The notes under the pieces were generated by a model. The model searched no databases and was not told the origin of the DNA. It saw nothing but the letters and a program-made list of their open reading frames with translations. Below, piece after piece: positions 24,464 through 34,470 of a stretch of 64,000 bases of DNA. How positions within the stretch are numbered: position 1 is the first letter of the stretch; every line of letters begins with the position of its first letter. Source of the DNA: Wurfbainia villosa (lineage: Eukaryota > Streptophyta > Magnoliopsida > Zingiberales > Zingiberaceae); assembly GCA_025175895.1 (NCBI GenBank), contig CM046008.1, positions 22,151,255 through 22,215,254 of the forward strand, in the 5' to 3' direction. A program made the position numbers and the translations under genes.

Positions 24464-25214
24464 GCATGATAGAGCAGTCCCCTTCCTTAGGTACTTTACC
24501 TTTACCCTTTGAAGTGGATGAATTGGCCTTGCCTTTGGCTTGGGTCTTACCCTTGCCTTTGCGCTTACCTTTGCCCTTCTTGACCATTAGTACGTTACTA
24601 ACTTTCTTCTTGAGATTCGGTTCAGCAGTTCTTAACATGCTGAGAATCTCAGGCAAAGGCTTATCAATTTCATTCATGTTATAATTCATGATGAATTGAT
24701 TATATGCTTCCGGCAACGATTGCAGGATAACATCGGTTGCCAATTCTTGGCTCAGTGGAAAACCTAGTCTTTCAAGGTTCTCAACGTACCCTATCATTTT
24801 AAGTACGTGAGTTCTTACAGGTGTTCCTTCTTGCATCTTGCATACAAAAAGAGCCTTAGACGCTTCAAAACGCTCGTGCCTAGCTTGTCCTTGATATAGT
24901 TGTTTCAAATGCTCAACCATACCATAGGCATCCATGTTCTCATGTTGCTTCTGAAGCTCAGAGTTCATGGTGGCAAGTATAAGACATGACACATCTAATG
25001 CGTCATCTTGATGCTTCTTATAAGCATTCTTTTCAGCACGAGTGCCCGCAGGGGCGGGTGTTTCAGGGATAAACTACTCTAGGACATACAGTTTACATTC
25101 TTGCTTGAGGATAATCCTCAAGTTCCTATACCAGTCTAGAAAGTTAGCTCCATTAAGCTTGTCTTTCTCAAGGACAGATCGCAAGTTGAGGGGGTGTGTC
25201 GTGTTAGATGACAT
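24423..25214 (-). pseudogene. Copia-2 gag, with premature stop and damaged zinc knuckle
   Basis: Starts at ATG 25214 (MSSNTTHPLNLRSVLEKDKL), reads GANFLDWYRNLRIIL, hits a TAG at 25076-25074, and continues in frame with CLILATMNSELQKQHEN, EHLKQLYQGQARHERFEASK and a lysine/glycine-rich basic tail. The CCHC zinc knuckle expected before the protease is scrambled: only isolated cysteines remain around 24440-24490. A 1-nt shift there separates gag from the protease frame. Confidence 0.8.
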
Positions 25215-26479
25215 GGTGATCTTCAACATTAAAATGCAAAATTAAGTATCATACCTAAGTCATTTAATTAGGCCTTTAATTAAATGAGGCTCCTACTAAA
25301 TTCTCATAGCTTTGATATGAGCTATTCATTGATGTAGGCAAACACATTTTGCTTACATCATTAGCTTCTATTTAGCTATAAATTTATATGGGATAAAGAT
25401 CCACATCATACTTTGTCTTGAGTTAGCTTTGGCTAATCGCCCAAGACGTAGTATGATTAGGTAGGCAATCTTTTGCCAATTACATCTGATGTAACTCTTT
25501 AATAGCTTTGGTTAAGTTTAGATTAGTTTAGTGCTTATTCCTAAACCAGCTTCCAGGCCGTGGCGAGGCAAAGAGGCCTTCTTTGATATTGGAGCAACGA
25601 CCACTTTCTAAGACAAAGCTGATGTTCGGAAATCACACAAAACTAATTTTTAAAACTTATGTTCAAAGCTAATATATGCCTCTACTTTCTTAATTAATTA
25701 AGAAAAACTTAATTAAGTCTTAACCAAGTTTGATAGCGGGACATCACGATTGTCCACTCGCACTCTTCCAAGATAAAATGCATTGCTTTGCTTTGGCAAA
25801 CCCAACAACAAATGATTGAGGAAGTAGTGAGTACCAAACTTTGGTAGGCATATCGTTTTTGACTTATTAAGAAATAAACTTAAACATGCATCACATACAT
25901 ATTAGCATACATCACATATAAGCTAAATTAACATGCATCACATACATATTAGCATACATCACATATAAGCTAAATTAACATGCATCACATACATATTAAA
26001 CTAAGCGTGTCATGGTTATGACCCTTATTCTACAATCTTCTCAAGTCAATGAAAAGATTGATTGGTCAACCTAGGGATAACATCTTCTCCCAAGTGCTTC
26101 CTTTTGGTTGTCTTGTGTTGTTGATTTCCTCCTTGTAACGTCATCTTCCAATGGACCCTCCATCTTTATTTTGTATATTACACAAGGAGAAATACTCGAG
26201 TTACATTCGAGTCTAAAGCTTATTTTACAACAAGAATTTTAGGAGAAAGACACGACACGCAGGCCGTATTAAGAATTACAACACACACATTCACAAACCT
26301 TTTTTGGGACTGGGCCATAACCATGCACCATGTCAATTTTAACTTTTAAAAGACATCGGATATTTTATTATGTTTGAAAAATTGCTAATGCAATTATCAA
26401 CTCATAATAAAATTTATCCTACTTCTATATCATATATAAAATAGAGAAAACCTATTTTTTTTATACGATCTTTCGCAAG
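25215..26479 (-). other. Copia-2 5' leader
   Basis: Non-coding 1.26 kb between the primer site and gag. It contains an ~85-bp block shared with SIRE elements (25549-25633) and 2.5 copies of a 47-bp repeat (25884-26000; units begin ACATGCATCACATACATATT). No convincing reading frame. Confidence 0.6.
25549..25633 (-). repeat. Block shared with SIRE gag-pol spacers
   Basis: The plus strand includes GGCCTTCTTTGAT and CGACCACTTT near AGACAAAGC. It aligns over ~85 bp with 57479-57563 (SIRE-D, same relative strand) and with the reverse complement of 36371-36451 (SIRE-A). In all three it lies on the non-coding part of a copia element, in the same sense relative to transcription. Confidence 0.75.
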
Positions 26480-26493
26480 TGGCTCTGATACCA
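26480..26493 (-). other. Copia-2 primer-binding site
   Basis: Minus strand TGGTATCAGAGCCA, the initiator-tRNA-Met complement, 1 nt from the LTR end. Confidence 0.9.
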
Positions 26494-26494
26494 C

Positions 26495-28360
26495 TGTAGG
26501 GATTTTTATGCAAAATAGCATATGCGCAACGGAAAAATAGGATCCCTTCCAAGTGTTCCTTGCGAAAGAAAACCTCGTACAAAAAATAAATTTCTCAAAA
26601 CCTATCTTATAGGAGAATATTACCTTTGTTGCGTGCCCTTTTTAATCCCGCTTCTCCTTGGGTTTGTTGGATCTTTTAGCACGTTCAAATGTCCGTGCCT
26701 CTATATGTATCCACACGAGCAAGATCTTGTCTCAAAAGAAACTAGAAGAGCACTCCTTTACTTCTTGCTAGAGAAGACCCTAAAGGAGAGGAAGGTAGGG
26801 AAAAAGAGAAAGGAAGAAGAAGACTACTCTTGCTAGCCTACACTCACAAAAGCCACACAACAAAAGCCTCTCACCACCAAGCTCTCTCCAAGCCTCAAGC
26901 TTCCAACTTCTTTGGCCGACCACCCCATGGAGTGTTTTATAGGATTGAAAAAACCTTTCATCTCCTATCACATTCAATGCAATCAATTGCATTGAAAAAT
27001 AATCCTTGTTTGGACGGCCACATGTGGAGAAATTCCAAAGGTCAAAACCCTTTGTCTCCTTCCACCTCATCAAGCTTAGGTGGCATGCTTATGTGGCACA
27101 TGCATGTTGAATTAATCTTATTAATTCAATAAGCTTATGTTATCATATTGAATTAATCTCATTAAATCAATAAGGTAACATATTGAATTAATCTTATTAA
27201 ATCAATTAAGCTTAGGCTATCATGATAACATATTTATTTAATCTTATTAAATTAATAAGCTTAGCATATTGAATTAATCTCATTAAATCAACAAGCTAAA
27301 ATTCTCATTAAGCTTAAAGTCCAAAAACCATTTTGTACTTAAGCTTATTCCCAAATTATTCTAGTCAAACTAGAATGCACTAATTCTTCTAATCATCATG
27401 CTCTTTGTGTGTGACCCTATAGGCTCTCATAACGTTGGCAGTGGATCTAAACTCTTTTAGATACACAAGCAATGAGGGGCATCTAGCAATACATCATTGC
27501 TACCCAAGTTATGAAATAAGTCAAGATCCGACTAACCTTTCTGTGACTACTTTAATGTATGACCGTGTCCTTCTATCCTTGATATCAGATTGACCAATGA
27601 GGCATAGACCGTGTCATCCTCGATCAATCTATGTGTTTCTTGATCCCTGAGTAAACTAACTCAAACAAATGAGCTCAATATCTCATATTGACTCATTCGA
27701 GCATGGCCATGCTTTTTAGTAGTTCTACTCAATCAAGGGGCCCACAGATATCACTCCCGTCATATGGGAGGGATAGATCTCATCTACATCACTCACATCC
27801 CTCCGCATAATTTGTTATATACCCAGTAATCGCCTTTATGGTCTACCCTGTTACGGGTGACGTTTGACGATACCAAAGTATATAACTCCTTATGTAGGGA
27901 ACCGTAGTGACTTCAGGTTTAAGGACTATTCATACCAATAGTCACATGAGAACGTTTATGACATTCATATGACGATCCATGAAACTTTCTCATGGCGGGT
28001 CAGTTCAGTATATATTCTCTAATATATACCCATGTGTCAACTTGATATCATATATCCATGACTTGTGAGATCAAGTCATCAATTGACCTACATGCTAGTC
28101 TTTATGTATTAATATTGCCCTTGCATATTAATACTTGACTAGGAACATTTAGGAAAGTGTTCTCTACAGCCTCTCGTAATCAATTCTGCCAATTGATGTG
28201 CTGTAGATAAGAACCTACTTTTCTAGGGCATTATTATATTTAATTTAGCTGGCACAAGCAAGACATAAATATAATAACCAATCCTTTGCCTTTATATAAT
28301 ATGATACAAAATGTTCCCTATTCAACCATCACATGATTGGTTCTAGGGTTATAACTAACA
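26495..28360 (-). repeat. Copia-2 5' LTR (1,866 bp)
   Basis: Partner of 9178-11065. It ends ATAACTAACA at 28360 and is followed by the duplication GATGG (28361-28365). Confidence 0.9.
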
Positions 28361-29461
28361 GATGGGATCTATCCCTCCCATATGGCGGGAGTGATATCTT
28401 TGGCCTCTTGATAGAGTAGGACCACGAAATGCATGACCATGCTCAAATGAGTCATTATAAGATACTAAGCTCATTTGTTTGAGTGAGTCTACTTGGGGAT
28501 CAAGAAACATAAAGATTGATAAGAGGGTGACACGGTCTAGGCCTTATTGATCGATCTGAGATATCAAGCATAGAAGGACACTGTCATATGATAATAGTCA
28601 CGGAAGAGGTTGTCAGATCTTGACATTCTCATCACTTGGGTAGCAATGATGTATTGCTAGATGCCGTTCATTGCTTATGTATCTAAAATGGTTTTGGATA
28701 CATTGCCAACGTTATGAGAGCCTATAGGGTCACACACAAAGAACATATTATTTTGGAGAGGAAATCATTTTGGTTTGACTAAAATGAATTATTAGTTAAT
28801 TGGATTAATAGAATGAGTAAAACTCATTACTTGGCTAAATTTGAGTTGGACTCAAATTGGTTTATGTTGAGTTAGACTCAAGTCAAACCAAGAGAAGAAG
28901 GCTAAAATGAATAATACACGAATTAATAATACAATACACGAATTAATAATATAATACACGAATTAATAAATGCGGTTTTAAATGGGATTTAAAACTCATT
29001 AATGTGCATTTAATGAGCATTAATTGACTTCCTTTCTTTTACCATGGAGAATAAGGAAGTGCATTTAATGTCTCATTAAGGTGTATTATGGTTGCTTCTT
29101 CTTCTTCAACGTGGACAATGAAAAATAGAATCTGATTTTATTTTTTTTGTTGACAACACAAGAGGGCCAAGTAAAGAGTGGAAAAGTGAGACCTTGGAGT
29201 GGTTGCTAGTACAACCAAAAGGGCTTACCTCTTCTCTCCAAGATCGTGTGTGTGTGTGCACCGTAGAGGCGTGGACATCCTGACCACGTTGAGATCCACA
29301 AGTGTTGCTGACTGGAATTCGAAGGGCACGCTTCGAAGGTAATCTCAATTCCTATAGGATAGAATCGATAATTGAAACGAGTATATTTTTTTTTCTTGGA
29401 TCTCTGGAGGGATCCTAAGTTTTCCGCTGCGAGTTTTTGTTTATCGCTCGGGATCCCTACA
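28361..29461 (+). repeat. Copia-1 3' LTR, right part
   Basis: Resumes after the GATGG duplication with GATCTATCCCTCCCATATGG, the sequence that follows this site in the related LTRs. It ends GGGATCCCTACA at 29461, matching the reverse complement of the copia-2 LTR start. It contains three AATACACGAATTAATAAT units (28905-28970). Confidence 0.85.
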
Positions 29462-29955
29462 CCACGCTGCGAAGTGGAACAGGAGTCCCATGCGACGGAG
29501 GAGGATCAGCGACCCATGGACACCGGCCACTGGCAGTGCTTGGGCGGTGCCTGCCTGCTCACCGTGAAGACCAACCTCGACGAGTGGGAAGAAGGGTTGC
29601 GCGTCGGAGAGGAGGAGAAGAGGGGTTGGTCGGTGGGAGACAAAAATTCGGGAGAAATAGATATCGACCGGAGAAAGGGAGTCGGCGCGATTGGGAAATA
29701 AGAGAAGAGGGGTTGCGATCGGAGATAAGGGAAAACGGAAGGAAATAAATGTTTTAATTAAATCTATTAATTCCTACCAGATAGTCTAAACAGGCTTTAC
29801 AAAAGCCTGTTTGCTTTATCCCCATAAAATATCTATAAAATTTCCGTTTAAATCCAGAAAAAATTGTAAAAATTCCTGAAAAATTCCACAAGATATTTTA
29901 TCAATTACCGAGGAATATTTTTTTTTTCCGATATTTTACAAAAACTCTATCAACA
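29462..29955 (-). repeat. Chromovirus LTR fragment (terminal ~490 bp)
   Basis: 29760-29900 aligns with 15400-15530 of the nested gypsy LTR (TAGTCTAAACAGGCTTTACA, then AAAAGCCTGTTT and TTTAAATCCAGAAAAA). It ends TATCAACA at 29955, like the LTR end TATTTAACA. It begins abruptly where copia-1 ends, so copia-1 had inserted into it. Reading frames at 29372-29748 are spurious GC-rich frames. Confidence 0.65.
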
Positions 29956-29956
29956 T

Positions 29957-30940
29957 AGATCTATGTGTAGAGTTTTTCAATAATTTCACTAGAATTGATG
30001 ATCTTACATATTCCACGAGAGTACAGGGCAATGATTTTATTCTTACCCTTTCATTGTTGAGAGATCATTTAGGACTCATGCATTCATCATGTCCAGTTGC
30101 ATGTTTTCCATCCATGGAATTTCTGTATGGTGATCCCTACTCGTACATTACATTAGATAGGATACACACGGATTTATTTGGTGAAGAGAGGACTCCATCT
30201 GTGAATATCTTTAGTTCCACTAGGCTCAAAGTACAGGACTAGGCCCTGTACAGAGTCATAGTGAACTGCATTTTGCCACTCACCACTAGGGACATTGTTA
30301 TGATGCACCTTTATCATTCATTTTTACTCAATATACTTAGTCATAGATTAGATATAGACATTAGTCTACAGATGTTTCATTCTATCATCCATCATTCTAA
30401 GACAGTTAATAGTAGGAAGGTACATCTGTCTTATTGCCATGTCATCACATCTTTACTAGCCACATTAGAGTTTGATGTTACCATAGGTAACATAAAATAA
30501 CTTTCTGAGTATGACATGATAGGTTATAGACAATTTGGTTTAGCTAAAATAGGTTTAGATGAAAATAATATCCTAACATGCAGGAGAGATGGTCCTCAAA
30601 CCTAGCCTGAGCCTGAGCCTGAGCCTGAGTCTGAGCCTGAGCCTGAGCCTGAGCCTGAGCATGAGCCTGATATTGACCCAGAGCATCACTCTGACCCTCA
30701 GACTGAGCATTAGGAAGCGCCAAGATTTGATAGTCTATCTCCGTTTCTTGTGCTTCCAGAAGCCCCCACTATAGTTGAAAGATTATCTAGATTGGAGGAT
30801 GCGATGCAACGTCAGGAGCAGCAACATCAAGCTCGTCATCTTGAGATGATGCAGATGTTTCAGGCACAGAGAGTGGATCATCGAGAGATAATGGAGTTTT
30901 CCCGTTCTTGGAGGATGGATCATCCACCTCCTTCTGATTA
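29957..30940 (+). pseudogene. env-like / plant transposon ORF of the old SIRE element
   Basis: A single frame of ~325 codons broken only by stops: TAG 30240-30242, TAA 30498-30500, TAG near 30603 and TAG near 30711; no frameshift. Readable parts: DDLTYSTRVQGNDFILTLSL, LLRDHLGLMHSSCPVA, ITLDRIHTDLFGEERT, VKVHLSYCHVI-like text near 30420, an (Glu-Pro)n tract encoded by GAGCCT repeats, then a predicted coiled coil (VERLSRLEDAMQRQEQQHQA). It resembles the family called putative plant transposon protein found in the env position of SIRE and Athila elements. No membrane segment is obvious, so an envelope role is not supported by the sequence alone. Confidence 0.55.
30604..30690 (+). repeat. (GAGCCT)n hexanucleotide repeat
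   Basis: About 13 tandem GAGCCT units with few changes, encoding a Glu-Pro tract within the env-like frame. Confidence 0.85.
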
Positions 30941-31172
30941 GGATTGTCTTAGATAACTACTTGTTGTAGTTTGAACTTATGAATTTGATGATTTTTAAAT
31001 CTTGTATATTCTTGAAAATGACTTGGATTATGCTTATTAGACTAGGATCTTTGGTTTCATTATTCAAAATCTATTTTGTTAAGTAATATTATTTTCTTAA
31101 AGGAAAATTAAAAATTAATCTAGCCTAGGTCATTTTAGATTTCATGATCCTATAGACCTAGATAAGCCTTTG

Positions 31173-31234
31173 CATCTCACAAACACCTAGGATTACCTAT
31201 TTGTGTATTGAGCCATGAAGATGGGTGTGAGATG
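31173..31234 (+). repeat. SIRE inverted-repeat module, copy 1
   Basis: CATCTCAC at 31173-31180 pairs with GTGAGATG at 31227-31234. Followed by TTAGGACT and, further on, CCAGATGTAGA, as in copy 3. Confidence 0.75.
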
Positions 31235-31554
31235 TTAGGACTGCACCCCAGGCTCCAGATGTAGATTCAGTGTATTAACATGAACCAACACGGGGTTAAA
31301 ATGCAAATCAATCACTTCGATGACTAACTCTAATTTAAAGCTTGATGATAATTCTATATCACTTGAGCTAGTAACAAGTTGGAAATTTTCTTTAAGGATA
31401 ATTTTTAGATGTGTATTTTAAGTATAAAAAATTTATATATTTAGGAATCCATGCTTGAACATTTTTCTATCTCATTTGCATTATCTTAACTTAATTTTAG
31501 AAGAAATCTTAAAATTTTTTAAAACCTCAAGTTTCATTTCAAATTTTTTAGCTT

Positions 31555-31740
31555 TTATTGAGGGGGAGTTTAAAAAATTTTGAAATTTAAGAATTTTGAA
31601 CATTTCAAAAATATCTTTTGAGGGGGAGTTTCAAAAATTTTGAAAATTTCAAAAATATTTTTATTGAGGGGGAGTTTCAAAAGTTTTGAAAATTAAGAAC
31701 TTTGAAAATTTCACAAATATTTTTAACGGGGAGTTTTGAA
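31555..31740 (+). repeat. Purine-rich minisatellite
   Basis: Four units of ~45-60 bp, each starting with (GA)GGGGGAGTTT (near 31559, 31620, 31665 and 31723) followed by AT-rich sequence with TTTTGAAAATTT. The GGGGGAG cores look like internal copies of a polypurine tract. Confidence 0.65.
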
Positions 31741-32340
31741 AATTAAAATATTAATAGTTTTGAAAACTTTGACATTTAGATATTGAAAATTTTAGAAACT
31801 TGATTTAAAAATTTAAACTTTGGTAAAGGTTAAATACTTTTGAAAATTTTGATAAAAGTCATTCTTGAAAACTAAAGATAAAAGGGGGAGATCCTATTTT
31901 TAAAAGAAAATTTTATTGCATGAATTTAGTGGGAGCATTGATAAAGTTTTCAGAAAACACTTCTACAAATGGTTTTCAAAACTTAGCTGATTCTAAAAAA
32001 CCTAAGTCCTTTAAAAGATTTGGTGCTTTGAAATTTATAGGGCTTAGGCATTTTTTATAAAGCTTGTCAAGCAAGTGTTATAATCTTTAGTCATTATATT
32101 TCAAAAGCTTTAATCCTCATCTTTAAATTGTGGCATTTGATGCTTAATAATGATTTTGATGTTTCCCAAAGGGGGAGAGAGGAGATTTAAAGTTAGAAAA
32201 ATTTAAAGTAAAGAAAAGTTTTTCATGCATATACATTTTTAGCTCAATGCATTTATGATATATGTTAAATTTGAATATTATAAATTAATTCTCCTAACTT
32301 TAACTGATGTGTTGTCATACATCAAAAAGGGGAAGATTAT

Positions 32341-33147
32341 TGGTATAGAGAACACCACTCTTAGTTTTGATGTATGAACCATAGTTAAAGTTAGGATTTA
32401 CTTGTTTTCTAATATGAGTGTTAAGTGTGCAAGCTTAATAGGAAGTCATAGTAGGTCGAGTTGACCGGATACTAGATAGAAGTCTTGACAGATCAGGAGG
32501 ACCGAACATCAGACATGAAGTCTAGATGGGTCGAGTGGACCGAACATCTGACATGAAGACCGGTTGGGTCAGGAGACCAGACAATCAATAAAAAGTCCAA
32601 CTGGGTCAGGTATACCAAACAACTAGTGGAGGACCTAGTGGGTCAGATCGGATGTCAAGAATGGTAAGTCTGATAGGGCAGCCGACAGGTAAGCCTCGAG
32701 TGGAGAGGTGAGGCTGAGTCCTCTATAAGGGGACAAAGCTAGGCGTCGATCCGACGGATAGTCCGCGTGGGGATTAGAAGTCGAGATCGAGTAGTATGAC
32801 TAGTGCTATTGGATGTTATATTGTTTGCTTCAACTAATCTTGTTTTGCAGGGATTAGTCGACTGAAAGAATTCCAGTCGACTGAGAATGGCCCAGTCGAC
32901 TGGATACCTAGTTGGCAAGATTAGATGGTGATCGATCGAGGATCTGGCAGCCCAGATGGAAAGAGTTTTAGTCAACTGGGGAGGTCTAGTCGACTGGGAA
33001 GGTAAATTTCTCGATACGGATCTTAGTGAGTTGGAGTCGACTGGAACAGGTCCAGTCGACTGGAAACACAGAAGTACCATATCGATGGGCTGATGTGGAG
33101 TCGACTAGAGGGCATTCCAGTTGACTAGAAAAGTCTTATAAAAGAAA
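32341..33147 (+). repeat. Old SIRE 3' LTR, left part
   Basis: Starts TGGTATAGAGAACACC after a purine tract. Contains seven perfect AGTCGACT palindromes and two near copies (32860-33125). Interrupted at 33147 by SIRE-A. Confidence 0.65.
33143..33147. other. Target-site duplication AGAAA of SIRE-A
   Basis: AGAAA at 33143-33147 is repeated at 42009-42013, directly outside the two LTRs. Confidence 0.9.
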
Positions 33148-34255
33148 TGTTGGTGCAGTAGGCACCTAAGTCAAACCTGAGTTTTGATTATAGAAAACGA
33201 TACAAAGTTAAGCTCATATTGTTATCTCACGAGCTAAATCGAGTGTGTTGAAAAGTGTCAATGCTAGAGCTGAAGGCTAGCGACACCCGGAGGAAGCCGT
33301 GGTGATCGGGCGACACTCCAGTGACTTCGGAGGGAGTCGAAGAAATCGAGTGGAAGGTCAGAAGCGAAAGTGACACAGTAAGTATCGAGGTAAGCTCGTG
33401 TGTGTGCGAGTGTAAGTGAGGTCGTATCCTCCTTACGGGGATAGTCTTAAGCATAGATCTGACCCAAGACATCCTATCGGTGTTCTAGGTCAAGATCGGA
33501 TGGTCGGAGGCCGTCGAAATAATATTTTTGCTTAGCTAACTTTTCATTTCAGCTAGCATCAGTTGACTGCCAGCTTGGAGGACTCGACTACTGTCAATCA
33601 GTCGACTGTCTACGGTCAGCATTCGACTGATGCTATCGTCAGTCGACTGATGATGGCTATCAGTCGACTGATGGTTAAGGATCAGCTTCGAGGAGTCAAG
33701 GCTTATCACCTCATTTCAAGGGGAGTGGTGCTCAATTTTGATTGGCTGAAGTTCCTCTCGAAAAGGGGCTCAAATGCTATAAAAGGAGGGCCTATCCTAG
33801 GGTTTCATCATCAATTCTAAGCTTCCAAAAGCCTCCGCAAAGCTACAACTCTCCGACAACGAAGTGCTTCCTCTCCGACGCTCTAGGTTTAATTTGTTTG
33901 TATTTTTGTTCCGTCGGTATAAGCTTCATTTCAGTTTATTGCTTTAATTGTCTCAGAGTTTTTATCATAACAAGGAGAGGGGGAGTGTCCCTTTACCTCA
34001 AGCTTTTGGTGCTTTCTTGTATCGATTAACTCCTACCTCTAACGAGGAGGAGTTCTTTAGTTATTTGCCCTCTGTGCATGATCAAGGATCACTAGGCCCT
34101 TGGAGTAGTAGCCGAAGGCTACGAACCAAGTAAAAAATCTATTTGTCTCTTTTAGTTTTTCTTTCTGCTGCGTATAATTGTTTTGAAACGAATTCGAAAG
34201 AAAGAAAAGGTTTATCGCTATTCGCCCCCCTCTAGCGATTCGTTTCGATCCAACA
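33148..34255 (+). repeat. SIRE-A 5' LTR (1,108 bp)
   Basis: Near-identical to 40912-42008 except for 33550-33665, where this copy has three perfect AGTCGACT palindromes and several near copies. Short frames inside (33742-34133) are not genes. Confidence 0.9.
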
Positions 34256-34257
34256 AT

Positions 34258-34270
34258 TGGTATCAGAGCC
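34258..34270 (+). other. SIRE-A primer-binding site
   Basis: TGGTATCAGAGCC, initiator-tRNA-Met type, 2 nt after the LTR end. Confidence 0.9.
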
Positions 34271-34470
34271 GGGGGTGCTAAGATTTGGTGAAACCACTGA
34301 TATAGCTTTCTACAGATTTTTCCCCCTTTTTTTTCTGTTTATTTCGAATTTATTTCATTTGGTTAGTTTTTCTCCCGCACTACTAATCCAAGACGCGAGT
34401 CTTGGTACATTTCGTGTGTTTGTGTCGTTGTTAGGGTTCTCATCTTCATCTCCTTGTTTCTTTTGTATCA

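Larger units (their letters stand above)
9178..28360 (-). mobile_element. Copia-2: Ty1/copia element carrying a nested gypsy element
   Basis: Complete ends: LTRs 9178-11065 and 26495-28360, initiator-tRNA-Met primer site at 26493-26480, and a perfect 5-bp target duplication GATGG (9173-9177 and 28361-28365). Minus-strand order: leader, gag, protease, integrase, [gypsy insertion], reverse transcriptase, RNase H. Every gene has at least one stop or frameshift. Without the 10.2-kb nested gypsy element it is about 9.0 kb. It lies inside the LTR of copia-1, a relative in opposite orientation. Confidence 0.9.
6988..29461 (+). mobile_element. Copia-1: truncated Ty1/copia element, split by copia-2
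   Basis: The 5' half (LTR, gag, protease, integrase) is missing; the element starts inside pol at the Athila junction. It retains reverse transcriptase and RNase H (7004-8561) and a 3' LTR in two pieces, 8582-9177 and 28366-29461, separated by copia-2 and its GATGG duplication (9173-9177 and 28361-28365). The LTR starts TGTTAG and ends CCCTACA. Proteins are very close to those of copia-2, so both belong to one family. Confidence 0.8.
30941..32340 (+). other. 3' untranslated region of the old SIRE element
   Basis: AT-rich and non-coding. It contains an inverted-repeat module (31173-31234), purine-rich minisatellite units (31555-31740), further AAAGGGGGAGA tracts (31880, 32170) and the polypurine tract at the LTR border. 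Confidence 0.55.

Noticed and set aside
29372..29748. Two ~100-codon frames
   Set aside because: They cross the copia-1 LTR end into a GC-rich chromovirus LTR fragment; no protein family features.
30589..30774. Poly Leu-Ser frame
   Set aside because: Out-of-frame reading of the GAGCCT repeat; the supported frame reads Glu-Pro.
32860..33110. AGTCGACT (SalI-containing) motifs as cloning scars
   Set aside because: They occur in many copies in several independent LTRs with different spacing, so they are genomic.
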